From Leptolyngbya sp. BC1307 (lineage in GTDB: Bacteria; Cyanobacteriota; Cyanobacteriia; Phormidesmidales; Phormidesmidaceae): DNA of 33,995 bases. Within the stretch, counting starts at the first letter, position 1. Each line of letters opens with the position of its first letter. The stretch covers positions 1 through 33,995 of the forward strand of contig NZ_NRTA01000041.1 in the NCBI RefSeq assembly GCF_002286735.1, read 5' to 3'. The notes beneath the pieces were generated by a model that saw nothing but the letters and a program-made list of their open reading frames with translations, had not been told where the DNA came from and made no database searches. Below, piece by piece: positions 16,909-24,977 of this stretch. Made by a program: the position numbers and the translations under genes.

Positions 16909-17259
16909 TTATCCCTTCAGCTCCGCGCCATCGTATTTGCCGTTAAATCCGTAGATCTCCTGACTACCCCCATAGGGCACCAGCTCAACTTCTTTTTCAT
17001 CGCCCGGCTCAAAGCGAACAGCCGTGCCTGCCGTGATGTTCAGCCGCATCTTGTGCGTACGCTCCCGGTCAAACTGCAAACCCTCATTCACTTCGTAAAA
17101 GTGAAAATGTGAGCCGACCTGGATGGGGCGATCGCCTACATTGCTCACCACTAGCTGCAAGACCTCTCTACCCGCATTCAGCTCAATAGGCTCCGAACCG
17201 CCGGGGATAATTTGCCCGGGCACCAGCGGCAGCGGATCAACTGGATTACTTTTGTACAT
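16909..17259 (-). CDS. ureB: Urease beta subunit
   Basis: The 116-residue protein is the small beta subunit of the bacterial three-subunit urease, which hydrolyses urea to ammonia and carbamate. Family features are PGQIIPGG near the start, [19 protein letters not shown] (about 55-73), and [12 protein letters not shown]. The start at 17259 is preceded by AAGGAAA. It is 45 bases after ureA and 4 bases before ureG. In most bacteria ureC follows at this point, but here ureG does. Confidence 0.95.
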   Translation of the reverse strand: MYKSNPVDPLPLVPGQIIPGGSEPIELNAGREVLQLVVSNVGDRPIQVGSHFHFYEVNEGLQFDRERTHKMRLNITAGTAVRFEPGDEKEVELVPYGGSQEIYGFNGKYDGAELKG

Positions 17260-17304
17260 AGGGGTTTCCTTGGGGGGCTCCTGTTTACACGCCTGCTGAG
17301 GAAT

Positions 17305-17610
17305 CTAATCCATAATCGGATCATGTACGGTTACCAGCTTAGTGCCATCCGGGAAAGTCGCCTCTACCTGCACCTCATGCACCATTTCTGGAATCCCTTC
17401 CATCACGTCAGCTCGCTTTAGCAAGGTAGTGCCCTCGCTCATCAGCTCACTGACCGTTTTGCCCTCGCGGGCACCTTCCATGATCGCTGCCGAAATGTAG
17501 GCCACTGCCTCCGGGTAGTTGAGCTTTAGGCCCCGATCTTTTCGCCTCTCAGCCACTAGCGCCGCCGTAAAAATCAGCAGCTTGTCTTTTTCTTGGGGCG
17601 ATAGCAACAT
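17305..17610 (-). CDS. ureA: Urease gamma subunit
   Basis: The 101-residue protein is the urease gamma subunit, with [14 protein letters not shown] at the start, [14 protein letters not shown] in the middle and [16 protein letters not shown] at the end, all family marks. An AGGAG site lies 8 bases before the ATG at 17610. It is the first gene of the operon, so the promoter should be in 17611-17947. I saw no perfect NtcA box (GTA-N8-TAC) there. Confidence 0.95.
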   Translation of the reverse strand: MLLSPQEKDKLLIFTAALVAERRKDRGLKLNYPEAVAYISAAIMEGAREGKTVSELMSEGTTLLKRADVMEGIPEMVHEVQVEATFPDGTKLVTVHDPIMD

Positions 17611-17947
17611 GCAAATACTCCTCTTATAGCTTTGCGCACATAGTTTACGACATGCGTATTGCTGAAACCTTCGCTTGACAACGGCTATGCGCGGCGCAAA
17701 CTTACGAATGCATCCGACATTTGCTATACCGCAGCAGCCGTACAGATTGTAGGATAGCGTGCGTTCTACTGCTGGCTCTCATGCTAATTTTCTAATCCTT
17801 CTTTTAAGAAATACCAAGAAGTTAGGCTCTATATGCGGCTCTATGAAGCTTCTTAGCGACCAGGTACTTTTAGCCGGTAGAAGCGCCACAATGCCAGTTA
17901 ACGGCTGATTAGTTCGGCCTATCAGCAGCTCATAGGAAAATTAGACC
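17611..17947. other. Divergent intergenic region upstream of ureA and a small gene
   Basis: This 337-base gap must hold the ureA promoter (minus) and that of the 86-residue gene (plus). It contains the ureA AGGAG site and an AGGAAAA site for the plus gene near 17934. By eye there is no GTA-N8-TAC NtcA box; GTAGGATAGCGTGC near 17750 is only a partial match. I saw no RNA gene or repeat. Confidence 0.5.
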
Positions 17948-18208
17948 ATGGTTGAAACGCCCACTGGTGTGCCTTCAGATACCACTCAGCTCCCACAGCA
18001 GAAGATTCCCTTACAGAAGCTCTACGAAGACCTCGCTGGCATTGGCGCAATGGATTTAGATGCGGGCGCTCAGTGCCGCGAACAGGCGCAGCAAGTCCTG
18101 GCCAATCCTAAAATTAGTCTGAACTGGAGAGATGCGATCGCCGAACGCCTCCACGAGGCCAACCACAGCCTCGGCATCAAAACCGTCACCGGCGACGACA
18201 GCTACTAA
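17948..18208 (+). CDS. Small soluble hypothetical protein
   Basis: An 86-residue frame begins at ATG 17948 with a good AGGAAAA ribosome site about 8 bases upstream. The protein is acidic, with a Pro/Thr-rich first 20 residues, then a likely helical body (KLYEDLAGIGAMDLDAG, then RDAIAERLHEANHSLGI). No membrane segment, signal or cysteine pair is seen apart from one Cys. I do not recognise a named family; it looks like a conserved cyanobacterial protein of unknown function. It lies divergently from ureA and converges with rodA, 20 bases apart. Confidence 0.7.
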   Translation: MVETPTGVPSDTTQLPQQKIPLQKLYEDLAGIGAMDLDAGAQCREQAQQVLANPKISLNWRDAIAERLHEANHSLGIKTVTGDDSY

Positions 18209-18228
18209 CTTCAGCTTCAAAAACTATC

Positions 18229-19497
18229 TTAAAACTTCAGCCTGAAGCGATAGTTCGCCACCGACTCCACAATGCCGATCGCAATAAAATTGGTCAGCAA
18301 GGCTGATCGCCCATAGCTCATCCACGGCAGCGGAATGCCTGTAATCGGGGCTAGGCCAATCGTCATGCAAATATTGAGCACAGCCTGAAAAATAATCATC
18401 GAGAGCACGCCAATCGCTAGCAAAGAACCAAAATTGTCTTTGGCGTTTTGGGCGATCAGCACCAGCCGCAAACAAATCAGCCAAAATGAAAGCAGCAGCA
18501 CAATCCCGCCGATAAAGCCAAGCTCTTCGCCCACCGCTGAAAAGATAAAGTCGGTATGCTGCTCAGGAATAAAGCTCAGCTGAGTTTGCGTACCGTGAAA
18601 TAACCCCCGTCCCCACAGCTCGCCTGCCCCGATGGCGATTCGCGACTGAATCAGGTGATAGCCGCCGCCCAGCGGATCTTTATCAGGATGCAAAAACAGA
18701 ACAAGACGATCCTTCTGGTAGTCTTTGAGCACATGCCACATCACGTCTCCAAGCTTCCCTGAGACCGAATTAACTGCCACCGCGACCACCGCGCTATAGA
18801 CCGACCACCAGGGCAGTGAACGATAGGCCACGATACCCATCAGCACGACCCAGCCAATCCAAACCGGCACCGAAATATTAAACACAATCGCCGAAACCAG
18901 CGGCGAAATCATCAAGATCAGCCAGCCCGGATGGGTGCCACTCCAGTAGAGCATTCCGATCGTAATCGCGCCAAATACTAGCGAAGTGCCTAAGTCGGGC
19001 TGTAAAAAGACCAGCGCCCACGGCACTGCCGTAATCGCCAGCGCTTTGACCATACCAAATAGGGTTGAGGCATCGCGGTCTTTGAGCGTAGCCGCTAAGG
19101 TGATGATTGCCCCCAGCTTGGCAAATTCTGACGGCTGAACATTAAAGCCAAAAACCGTAATCCAGCGCTGCGCCCCCAAACCCTCGGTACCGATCGCCAT
19201 CACCGCGAGCAATGAGAGAATAGTTGCTGCATAGATAATCCACCGCCATTGCAGCAGCCTTTCATAGCGGCTGCGAGCAATCCACAGAGCCAAAATCGCG
19301 CCGATACCACCCAGTACCGCATGGTTGATGGCAAATCCCGATTCGCCCGTGTACTTTTGCGTACTGCTGATTAAGATACTGGCAAAGATGGTGACCCCTA
19401 CTGGCAGTATGAACAGCAGCCAGTCAACGCCCTGCCAACCTTGAGAGAGGTTCTTCCAGCGTTTTCGCACCAGTGAATAGGACGAATATGAGGTCAT
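18229..19497 (-). CDS. rodA: Rod-shape peptidoglycan glycosyltransferase RodA (FtsW/RodA/SpoVE family)
   Basis: This 422-residue polytopic membrane protein is of the SEDS family. About ten hydrophobic segments are visible, with QPSEFAKLG near 130, QPDLGTSLVFG near 177 and the signature IPEQHTDFIFSAVGEELGFIGG near 315-335. SEDS proteins polymerise lipid II together with a class B PBP. RodA fits better than FtsW because of the N-terminal layout and lack of division-cluster neighbours. No mreBCD or pbp2 genes are nearby. It starts 44 bases after the mrp stop on the same strand. Confidence 0.9.
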   Translation of the reverse strand: MTSYSSYSLVRKRWKNLSQGWQGVDWLLFILPVGVTIFASILISSTQKYTGESGFAINHAVLGGIGAILALWIARSRYERLLQWRWIIYAATILSLLAVMAIGTEGLGAQRWITVFGFNVQPSEFAKLGAIITLAATLKDRDASTLFGMVKALAITAVPWALVFLQPDLGTSLVFGAITIGMLYWSGTHPGWLILMISPLVSAIVFNISVPVWIGWVVLMGIVAYRSLPWWSVYSAVVAVAVNSVSGKLGDVMWHVLKDYQKDRLVLFLHPDKDPLGGGYHLIQSRIAIGAGELWGRGLFHGTQTQLSFIPEQHTDFIFSAVGEELGFIGGIVLLLSFWLICLRLVLIAQNAKDNFGSLLAIGVLSMIIFQAVLNICMTIGLAPITGIPLPWMSYGRSALLTNFIAIGIVESVANYRFRLKF

Positions 19498-19541
19498 GGC
19501 AAAACGTTCAATCCGTGGATTCTAGGTTTCTATTCTAAAGG

Positions 19542-20612
19542 CTACGTTAGCGCGGCCACAGAGATTTTAGCGGCAGCCTGCTTAGCAATCTCTACTAGCG
19601 CTTTGGCCGCAGCTGACTCAGGCGCTGAGAGCACAATGGGTATGCCGTGATCGCCCCCTTCTCTCACCGGCATTTCTAAAGGCACCTTGCCGAGCAGCGT
19701 CACGCCTAGCTCTGCCGCCGCTTTTTCACCGCCATCTGAGCCGAAAATGGCGTATCGCTTATCCGGCATATCCGGCGGAACAAAGTAGCTCATATTTTCT
19801 ACCAGGCCCAGAATAGGCACATTCAGCTGCTCAAACATCTTGAGACCGCGCCGTGCATCCGAAAGGGCGACCGCTTGAGGCGTCGTCACAATGACCGCGC
19901 CCGCCATCGGCACCGCCTGAGCCAGCGTTAGCTGAGCGTCACCCGTACCTGGCGGCATATCCACGACTAAATAGTCGAGTTCGCCCCACTGCACCTGGTA
20001 TAAAAATTGGCGAATCACTCCGTTGAGCATGGGGCCGCGCCACACGACTGGCTGATCTTTGTCGATCAAAAAGCCCATCGAGACCATTTTCACGCCGTGG
20101 TTAAAGGCGGGCTCTAGCACCTGCTCGCCGTCTTGATCGCGCACGGTCACATTGGCTTCACTGAGCCCCATCATCGCCGGTGCATTCGGCCCGTATATAT
20201 CTGCGTCAATCAACCCGACTGCTGCCCCCGTCTGAGCGAGCGCCACCGCGATATTAACCGCGACGGTACTCTTACCCACGCCACCTTTACCGCTGGTGAC
20301 AGCTAAAATATTTTTTACGCCGGCAATGCCCGTGCGATCCGGCAGCGCCTTTTGCTGCGGGATTTCAGCAGTGACTTCTACATCTACATTCTCTACCCCT
20401 GGCAGGGTGCGCACCGCTTTTTCACAGTCTTCGACAATAAATTCGCGCAGCGGGCAGGCAGGGGTTGTGAGCACCAGGGTGAAGCTGACGTTGCCGCTCT
20501 CTACCTGGACATTGCGAATCATGTTGAGGGCAACCAGGCTCTTTTGCAGCTCTGGATCTTGAACGGGTTTGAGCACCTCTAAGACTGATTCTGAGTCGAG
20601 CGTTTTAATCAT
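19542..20612 (-). CDS. mrp: Mrp/ApbC-type iron-sulfur carrier P-loop ATPase
   Basis: The 356-residue protein has an N-terminal MIP18/DUF59 domain (about 7-80, with TTPACPL at 49-55) and a P-loop ATPase domain with the deviant Walker A GKGGVGKST (108-116), DADIYGPNAP and VVDMPPGTGD. Mrp proteins act as scaffolds or carriers of [4Fe-4S] clusters. The CxxC pair that usually follows ENMSYF is absent (ENMSYFVPPDMPDKRYAIFG); only Cys53 and Cys63 remain, as often in cyanobacterial/HCF101-like members. It is likely transcribed with rodA. Confidence 0.92.
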   Translation of the reverse strand: MIKTLDSESVLEVLKPVQDPELQKSLVALNMIRNVQVESGNVSFTLVLTTPACPLREFIVEDCEKAVRTLPGVENVDVEVTAEIPQQKALPDRTGIAGVKNILAVTSGKGGVGKSTVAVNIAVALAQTGAAVGLIDADIYGPNAPAMMGLSEANVTVRDQDGEQVLEPAFNHGVKMVSMGFLIDKDQPVVWRGPMLNGVIRQFLYQVQWGELDYLVVDMPPGTGDAQLTLAQAVPMAGAVIVTTPQAVALSDARRGLKMFEQLNVPILGLVENMSYFVPPDMPDKRYAIFGSDGGEKAAAELGVTLLGKVPLEMPVREGGDHGIPIVLSAPESAAAKALVEIAKQAAAKISVAALT

Positions 20613-20781
20613 TTTTTATCGAGACGGTTGTGCCAAGACAGGGGCTGCTAGTCAGTTGGGTCGGAGACTGGCAAAAACAGCGTGCTTAGAAATACTAACG
20701 CTCAACCGGAAGTATCTGGCTATCTAAAGTAGAAATCTCTGTGCTTTCACCGCAGACAAGCCTCAGCTTTAGCACCCACCA

Positions 20782-21501
20782 TCAGGAGAAGATATCGTTA
20801 GGATCCGCGCGGCAAAGGCGGCGACGGACGTTGCGGGGCTGCAGGGTCGCCTGCTCAGCGGCCTGTACCAGTGCTGCCGCTACTCGGGTCGCATGCGGCT
20901 TTACCATTAGCCAGGCCAGCGGTGACAGCCAGCCGCTCAAGGTGACAGAGTACAAAACGCAGGTGCCGCAGAGGGTAGAGACAATCCGGTAGGTGACGCG
21001 CTCCTGCAGACCCGGCAGCGGAAATAGGCGAACGCTAAGCAGTTCACCCGGCAGCACGCGCTCTACAAAAATCTGGGTGGGTAAGGGCAGATAGCGGCTA
21101 AAGGCTTTATAAATCAGGCCCGGTTTGGCGCACTGGCCCATGGGCGCATTCGTGCGGGTGATTAGCGGATGCCAGGAGGCGAGATCGGCCAGGTCTGTGA
21201 CAATTTGCCATAGCGTCTCGGCGGGGGCAGTGCTCGCTGCCCAGTAGTTGCTCTCTAAGACTTCGCTAATGGGCCCTTTCCCAGTGGGCTCTTCCCCAAT
21301 CGGCCAGTCGGTGCTGATGCCATCGCGCCACAAGCCCTGCGATCGCCCTTGCCAGCCGTCGGTCTCTCTAACCGGCACTAACCGCCGTGCCCTGACTGCC
21401 GTGCCGTTGCCTAGCCATAAGCAAAGCTGGCCCTTTAGCCGATCTCCCAAGCCCGTCAGCCAGTGTCCAAATTCTATACAATTTTGCTGGAGCCGCATCA
21501 T
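20782..21501 (-). CDS. SRPBCC (START-like) family protein
   Basis: The 239-residue protein has a basic, Arg-rich first 80 residues and then a SRPBCC/polyketide-cyclase-like domain (about 85-215), with the helix-grip start NYWAASTAPAETLWQIVTDLADLASWHPLI and a long C-terminal helix HATRVAAALVQAAEQA. Such domains bind hydrophobic ligands. No signal peptide is seen. The ligand is unknown. An alternative ATG one codon inside exists. It sits alone, 169 bases upstream of mrp on the same strand. Confidence 0.7.
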   Translation of the reverse strand: MMRLQQNCIEFGHWLTGLGDRLKGQLCLWLGNGTAVRARRLVPVRETDGWQGRSQGLWRDGISTDWPIGEEPTGKGPISEVLESNYWAASTAPAETLWQIVTDLADLASWHPLITRTNAPMGQCAKPGLIYKAFSRYLPLPTQIFVERVLPGELLSVRLFPLPGLQERVTYRIVSTLCGTCVLYSVTLSGWLSPLAWLMVKPHATRVAAALVQAAEQATLQPRNVRRRLCRADPNDIFS

Positions 21502-21847
21502 AGTCAGATCATGGCAAAAGCCTTGAAGCTAGGTCTGGTTTCGGAGAATATCGGCAGCACGCTAAAGTGCAGGCGGTCAGTATTTTCCCTGAGTAAAGTC
21601 TCTTATCAGTCTAGGCGATCGCTCCTCCGGTCATCAGCCTATCTCTGGGTGAGTCTTAATTGCCCCAAATCCTTGTCAGCAGAGCAAAGGCCGCTCCGCC
21701 ATAGCGATCAGCGATTTATCACAGATTGTCACGCTCTGTTTCAAAAATGCAATAAAGCCTGCCAAATCGTGTTTGACTAAATGAAGTCATGTTTTAATCC
21801 GTTCGCACTAGACCGTTACCTTAGACACAGACAGTTATTTAGACACT
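21502..21847. other. Intergenic region upstream of hemF and the SRPBCC gene
   Basis: This 346-base gap is shared by two divergent genes. One HIP1-like site is near 21614. A weak promoter-like pair TTGACT (21773) and TTTAAT (21793) precedes hemF, but the spacing of 14 bases is short. No RNA gene, repeat array or coding sequence was seen. Confidence 0.4.
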
Positions 21848-22897
21848 ATGACCCTCTCTCCGGCTAAGGCTGTTCGCCCCGACGCATCTGTAGAACTAGC
21901 TCCCACGCTGCCGCCCGAAGATTCCCGTGAGCGAGTCAGCGCCGCCTTTAAAGGACTACAGGATCGAATCTGCCAGAAACTAGAAGCAGTAGACGGCACT
22001 GGCAAGTTTCAAGAAGATGCCTGGAAGCGCCCGGAGGGTGGCGGCGGCAGATCGCGGGTGATGAAGCAGGGTGACATTTTTGAGCAGGGCGGCGTCGGCT
22101 TCTCTGAAGTTTGGGGCGACAAGCTGCCACCTTCCATTCTGGTAAAGCGCCCTGAGGCGGAAGGTCATCAGTTTTATGCGACCGGCACCTCGATGGTGCT
22201 ACACCCGCGTAATCCTTACGTGCCCACGGTGCATCTCAACTACCGCTACTTTGAGGCTGGGCCGGTGTGGTGGTTTGGCGGCGGCATTGACCTGACGCCC
22301 TACTACACCGAAGAAGCAGACGTGGCGCACTTTCACCGCACGCTCAAGGCGGCTTGCGATCGTCACAATCCCAAGTACTACCCAAGCTTTAAGCGCTGGT
22401 GCGACGAATACTTCTATCTCAAACACCGGGATGAACCCAGAGGCGTCGGCGGCATTTTCTTCGACTACCAAAATGGTCAGCGCGGCGAACTCTACCGGGG
22501 CCACAATCAAGATGGGCCAGCCGCGCTCTACAGCCAGCAGTTTGGCGACGCCCCCAAGCGCAGTTGGGAGCAGCTTTTTGACTTTGCCATTGACTGTGGC
22601 AATGCCTTTCTGCCTGCCTACGTGCCGATTGTCGAGAAGCGAGCGGGTACTGAATATAGCGATCGCCAACGCGACTTTCAGCTTTACCGCCGGGGCCGCT
22701 ACGTCGAATTTAACCTGGTCTATGACCGGGGCACCCTCTTTGGCCTGCAAACCAATGGCCGTACCGAGTCTATTTTGATGTCGCTGCCGCCTATGGTGCG
22801 CTGGGAATACAGCTACACCCCCGAACCTGGCACGCCTGAAGCCAAGCTATACGATGTCTTCCTCAAACCTCAGAACTGGGCAGAAATGGACGTATAG
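21848..22897 (+). CDS. hemF: Oxygen-dependent coproporphyrinogen III oxidase
   Basis: The 349-residue enzyme converts coproporphyrinogen III to protoporphyrinogen IX using O2, a step shared by heme and chlorophyll synthesis. Family motifs are strong: [13 protein letters not shown] (141-153), [34 protein letters not shown] and GVGGIFFDY (199-207), and [12 protein letters not shown]. It is a soluble homodimer in known members. Length is normal. The start is an ATG at 21848; a weak TTGACT promoter-like element lies upstream. It stands as a single gene followed by a STAS-domain gene 118 bases away. Confidence 0.96.
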   Translation: MTLSPAKAVRPDASVELAPTLPPEDSRERVSAAFKGLQDRICQKLEAVDGTGKFQEDAWKRPEGGGGRSRVMKQGDIFEQGGVGFSEVWGDKLPPSILVKRPEAEGHQFYATGTSMVLHPRNPYVPTVHLNYRYFEAGPVWWFGGGIDLTPYYTEEADVAHFHRTLKAACDRHNPKYYPSFKRWCDEYFYLKHRDEPRGVGGIFFDYQNGQRGELYRGHNQDGPAALYSQQFGDAPKRSWEQLFDFAIDCGNAFLPAYVPIVEKRAGTEYSDRQRDFQLYRRGRYVEFNLVYDRGTLFGLQTNGRTESILMSLPPMVRWEYSYTPEPGTPEAKLYDVFLKPQNWAEMDV

Positions 22898-23015
22898 CAC
22901 ACTTGCTGACCCGCTCTTGATAGCAGCCTGACAGCGCTTGGGCACTCTAGGACTATTGGCGCTTATCGGCGACGATTGCGGTCTTAATTAACGTCTATCT
23001 ACAAGCGGCAACGGT

Positions 23016-23375
23016 ATGGAGCAGCGCACTTTCACCTCACCCCAGGGCGATCAGGTCATCATCTTGGCCCCTACCGGGCGGCTAGATATCACCACCGCCT
23101 GGCAGTTTCGGCTTAAGCTACAGGCGGCTATTTCCGAAGAAACTCCCCACGCTCTGGTCAATCTCAGCGAAGTGAACTTTATTGACAGCTCTGGGCTCAC
23201 GTCTTTAGTGGCCGGTATGCGCGATGCCGACAAAATCGGCGGCAGTTTCCGCATCTGCAACGTACACCCCGAAGCTAAGCTCGTCTTCGAAGTCACCATG
23301 ATGGACTCAGTTTTCGAAATCTACGAAACCGAAGCAGAAGCCCTAGCTGTTCCCTATCAAGCGCCGGTCACTTAG
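23016..23375 (+). CDS. STAS-domain anti-sigma factor antagonist-like protein
   Basis: The 119-residue protein is a single STAS domain of the SpoIIAA/RsbV type. The phosphorylation-site region reads FIDSSGLTSLV (56-66), with Ser58 or Ser59 as the likely switch residue, and GRLDITTA is at 21-28. Such proteins are controlled by phosphorylation from a serine kinase and release a partner. No kinase, sigma factor or phosphatase gene is adjacent, so its partner is elsewhere. Orphan STAS proteins are common in cyanobacteria. Confidence 0.88.
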   Translation: MEQRTFTSPQGDQVIILAPTGRLDITTAWQFRLKLQAAISEETPHALVNLSEVNFIDSSGLTSLVAGMRDADKIGGSFRICNVHPEAKLVFEVTMMDSVFEIYETEAEALAVPYQAPVT

Positions 23376-23386
23376 TGTTTTACCAC

Positions 23387-23995
23387 TCAAGACCACTTAA
23401 GGACCTTTTGCTTAATCATCCGAAAAGGTCCCATTAGTGCGCCCCACAGCCCTCGACCGGTGTCAGGGTCAACGCCTTTGTCGTAAGTTAATAGGGTGAT
23501 GGTCCCGTTCTCAGGTGCTACGTCAAAGCCTAAGTAGACGTATCGCCGTTGAGCGTCGTAGGTAAATGAGCACAGCTGCCCGTCTGGCAAGGCTGCCTGA
23601 AACTGATACTCACTGCCAGCGAGTGGCTGATACCGAATCTCTGCTGTGCTATTGGATAGGGCTACCAGATCAGCAGTCGATAGATCTGCCAGGCGGCTCG
23701 CATCGCTGCCTGCTCCCTGAAACTTAAGCGGCTGAGCTAAAGCAAAATACTGACCGCGTAGCTGATCTGCGACTTCTGTCAGCTGCAAGACGCGCTGCCG
23801 GTAGGGAGGCTTGCTAGCGGCAACGCTGGCCTGCTCTAAAAATAGGGTGTACGTGTGCTCAGAAGATAGACTGGGCACCGGTACCTGCCACAGCCGGAGA
23901 TGCACATACCAGGCAGGCTCGGCAGCAGCCTGAGTTTGGTTCTCAAACTCGCCAACTAAGTAGTGAGCCAGGGTAGCTAAAGGGGAACTGACCAT
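23387..23995 (-). CDS. CpcT/CpeT-type phycobiliprotein chromophore lyase
   Basis: The protein of about 202 residues matches the CpcT/CpeT family (PF06206), which attaches phycocyanobilin to Cys155-type sites of phycocyanin or related beta subunits. Recognisable parts are the start LATLAHYLVGEFENQTQA, TLFLEQASVAASKPPYRQRVLQL and the C-terminal GTITLLTYDKGVDPDTGRGLWG. The ATG at 23995 is preferred over an upstream TTG at 24001. It converges with the STAS gene 11 bases away and is divergent from thf1. Whether it acts on phycocyanin (CpcT) or another bilin protein is not decided here. Confidence 0.8.
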   Translation of the reverse strand: MVSSPLATLAHYLVGEFENQTQAAAEPAWYVHLRLWQVPVPSLSSEHTYTLFLEQASVAASKPPYRQRVLQLTEVADQLRGQYFALAQPLKFQGAGSDASRLADLSTADLVALSNSTAEIRYQPLAGSEYQFQAALPDGQLCSFTYDAQRRYVYLGFDVAPENGTITLLTYDKGVDPDTGRGLWGALMGPFRMIKQKVLKWS

Positions 23996-24155
23996 AGTCA
24001 ATAAGGCGGGGATCGGAGCTGCCTTTCAATCCTAACCGCCAGTCTGGATAACCTGATATTCCCGTATCTTTTTGTGCGATTGTGCGGCAAATATCTTGGC
24101 AAAGCGACTGTGAGGCGTAACAATAAGTTTACAAAGAACATTTGAGCGTTTACTT

Positions 24156-24947
24156 GTGAACAACGTCCGCACGGTTTCAGAGACAAAGCGAGCTTTCTAT
24201 AATCAGCACACTCGCCCCATTAATGCCATTTATCGCCGTGTGGTCGAAGAGCTGATGGTGGAGATGCATTTGCTCCTAGTAAACGTAGATTTTGAGTACG
24301 ACTCTATCTACGCGGCTGGCGTGGTCAGCATCTATGACCGGTTTATGACCGGCTATGAGCCTGATGCAGACAAGCAGTCGATCTATTCAGCTATTATTCA
24401 GTCCGTCGGCGCAGACCCGGCGCAGTACCGCCGCGATACTGAAGAGGTGTTAGCCGCTGCCGGAGCGATTCCTTCGGTCGATAGCTTCAAATCTGTACTC
24501 AATGAAGCCAAAACCAGCAGCGGCAACGACACCCTGCAGGGCAATCTGCATAAGGTCATTGCCAACCCTAAGTTTAAGTACAGTCGCTTGTTTGCTACTG
24601 GCCTTTACAACGTGGTCGAAGCTATTGACGCTGAGGCGCTCAAAGACAAAGACAAGCGCGAAGCCCTGCTAGACGAACTGGCTGAGACTCTTGGGTTTAA
24701 TAACGAGCTGCTGAAGAAAGATATTGAACTTTATCGCGGCAACCTGGAGAAAATGGCCCAGGCACAAGCGGTGATGAAAGACATGGTTGAAGCCGAGCGT
24801 AAAAACAAGGCCAAGCGCGAGCAGGCGAAAAAAGACGCTGCCAAAGCTCAGGAAACTAAGGACGCTAAGGAATCTGAGTCTGTTAGCAGCGGAGAGTCAG
24901 ACGCAACGACCGAATCGGGTACCGAAACCAGCACGACGACCGAGTAA
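24156..24947 (+). CDS. thf1: Thylakoid formation protein Thf1 / Psb29
   Basis: The 263-residue protein matches Thf1/Psb29, which helps photosystem II biogenesis and interacts with FtsH proteases. The start NNVRTVSETKRAFYNQHTRPINAIYRRVVEEL is a strong family mark, as is the helical body with DFEYDSIYAAGVVSIYDRFM. The last 40 residues are a charged then Ser/Thr/Glu-rich low-complexity tail that varies among species. The start is GTG at 24156; no strong ribosome site is obvious. It is divergent from the CpcT-like lyase gene, with 160 bases between them. Confidence 0.94.
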   Translation: MNNVRTVSETKRAFYNQHTRPINAIYRRVVEELMVEMHLLLVNVDFEYDSIYAAGVVSIYDRFMTGYEPDADKQSIYSAIIQSVGADPAQYRRDTEEVLAAAGAIPSVDSFKSVLNEAKTSSGNDTLQGNLHKVIANPKFKYSRLFATGLYNVVEAIDAEALKDKDKREALLDELAETLGFNNELLKKDIELYRGNLEKMAQAQAVMKDMVEAERKNKAKREQAKKDAAKAQETKDAKESESVSSGESDATTESGTETSTTTE

Positions 24948-24977
24948 GCCTCTCGACGCTTACTACTACCTTTTCTG

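Noticed and set aside
17611-17947. NtcA box upstream of ureA
   Set aside because: No GTA-N8-TAC match was found by eye. GTAGGATAGCGTGC near 17750 lacks the TAC half, so nitrogen control cannot be claimed from sequence.
18200-18260. Intrinsic terminator between the 86-residue gene and rodA
   Set aside because: The CTTCAGCCTGAAG palindrome lies mostly in the rodA end, has a short stem and no T-run.
21773-21798. Sigma-70-like hemF promoter TTGACT/TTTAAT
   Set aside because: The spacing of about 14 bases is too short for a confident call; only mentioned in the intergenic entry.
22199-22750. Minus-strand frame of 183 codons inside hemF
   Set aside because: It is a shadow of the conserved hemF coding strand, with no recognisable protein features.
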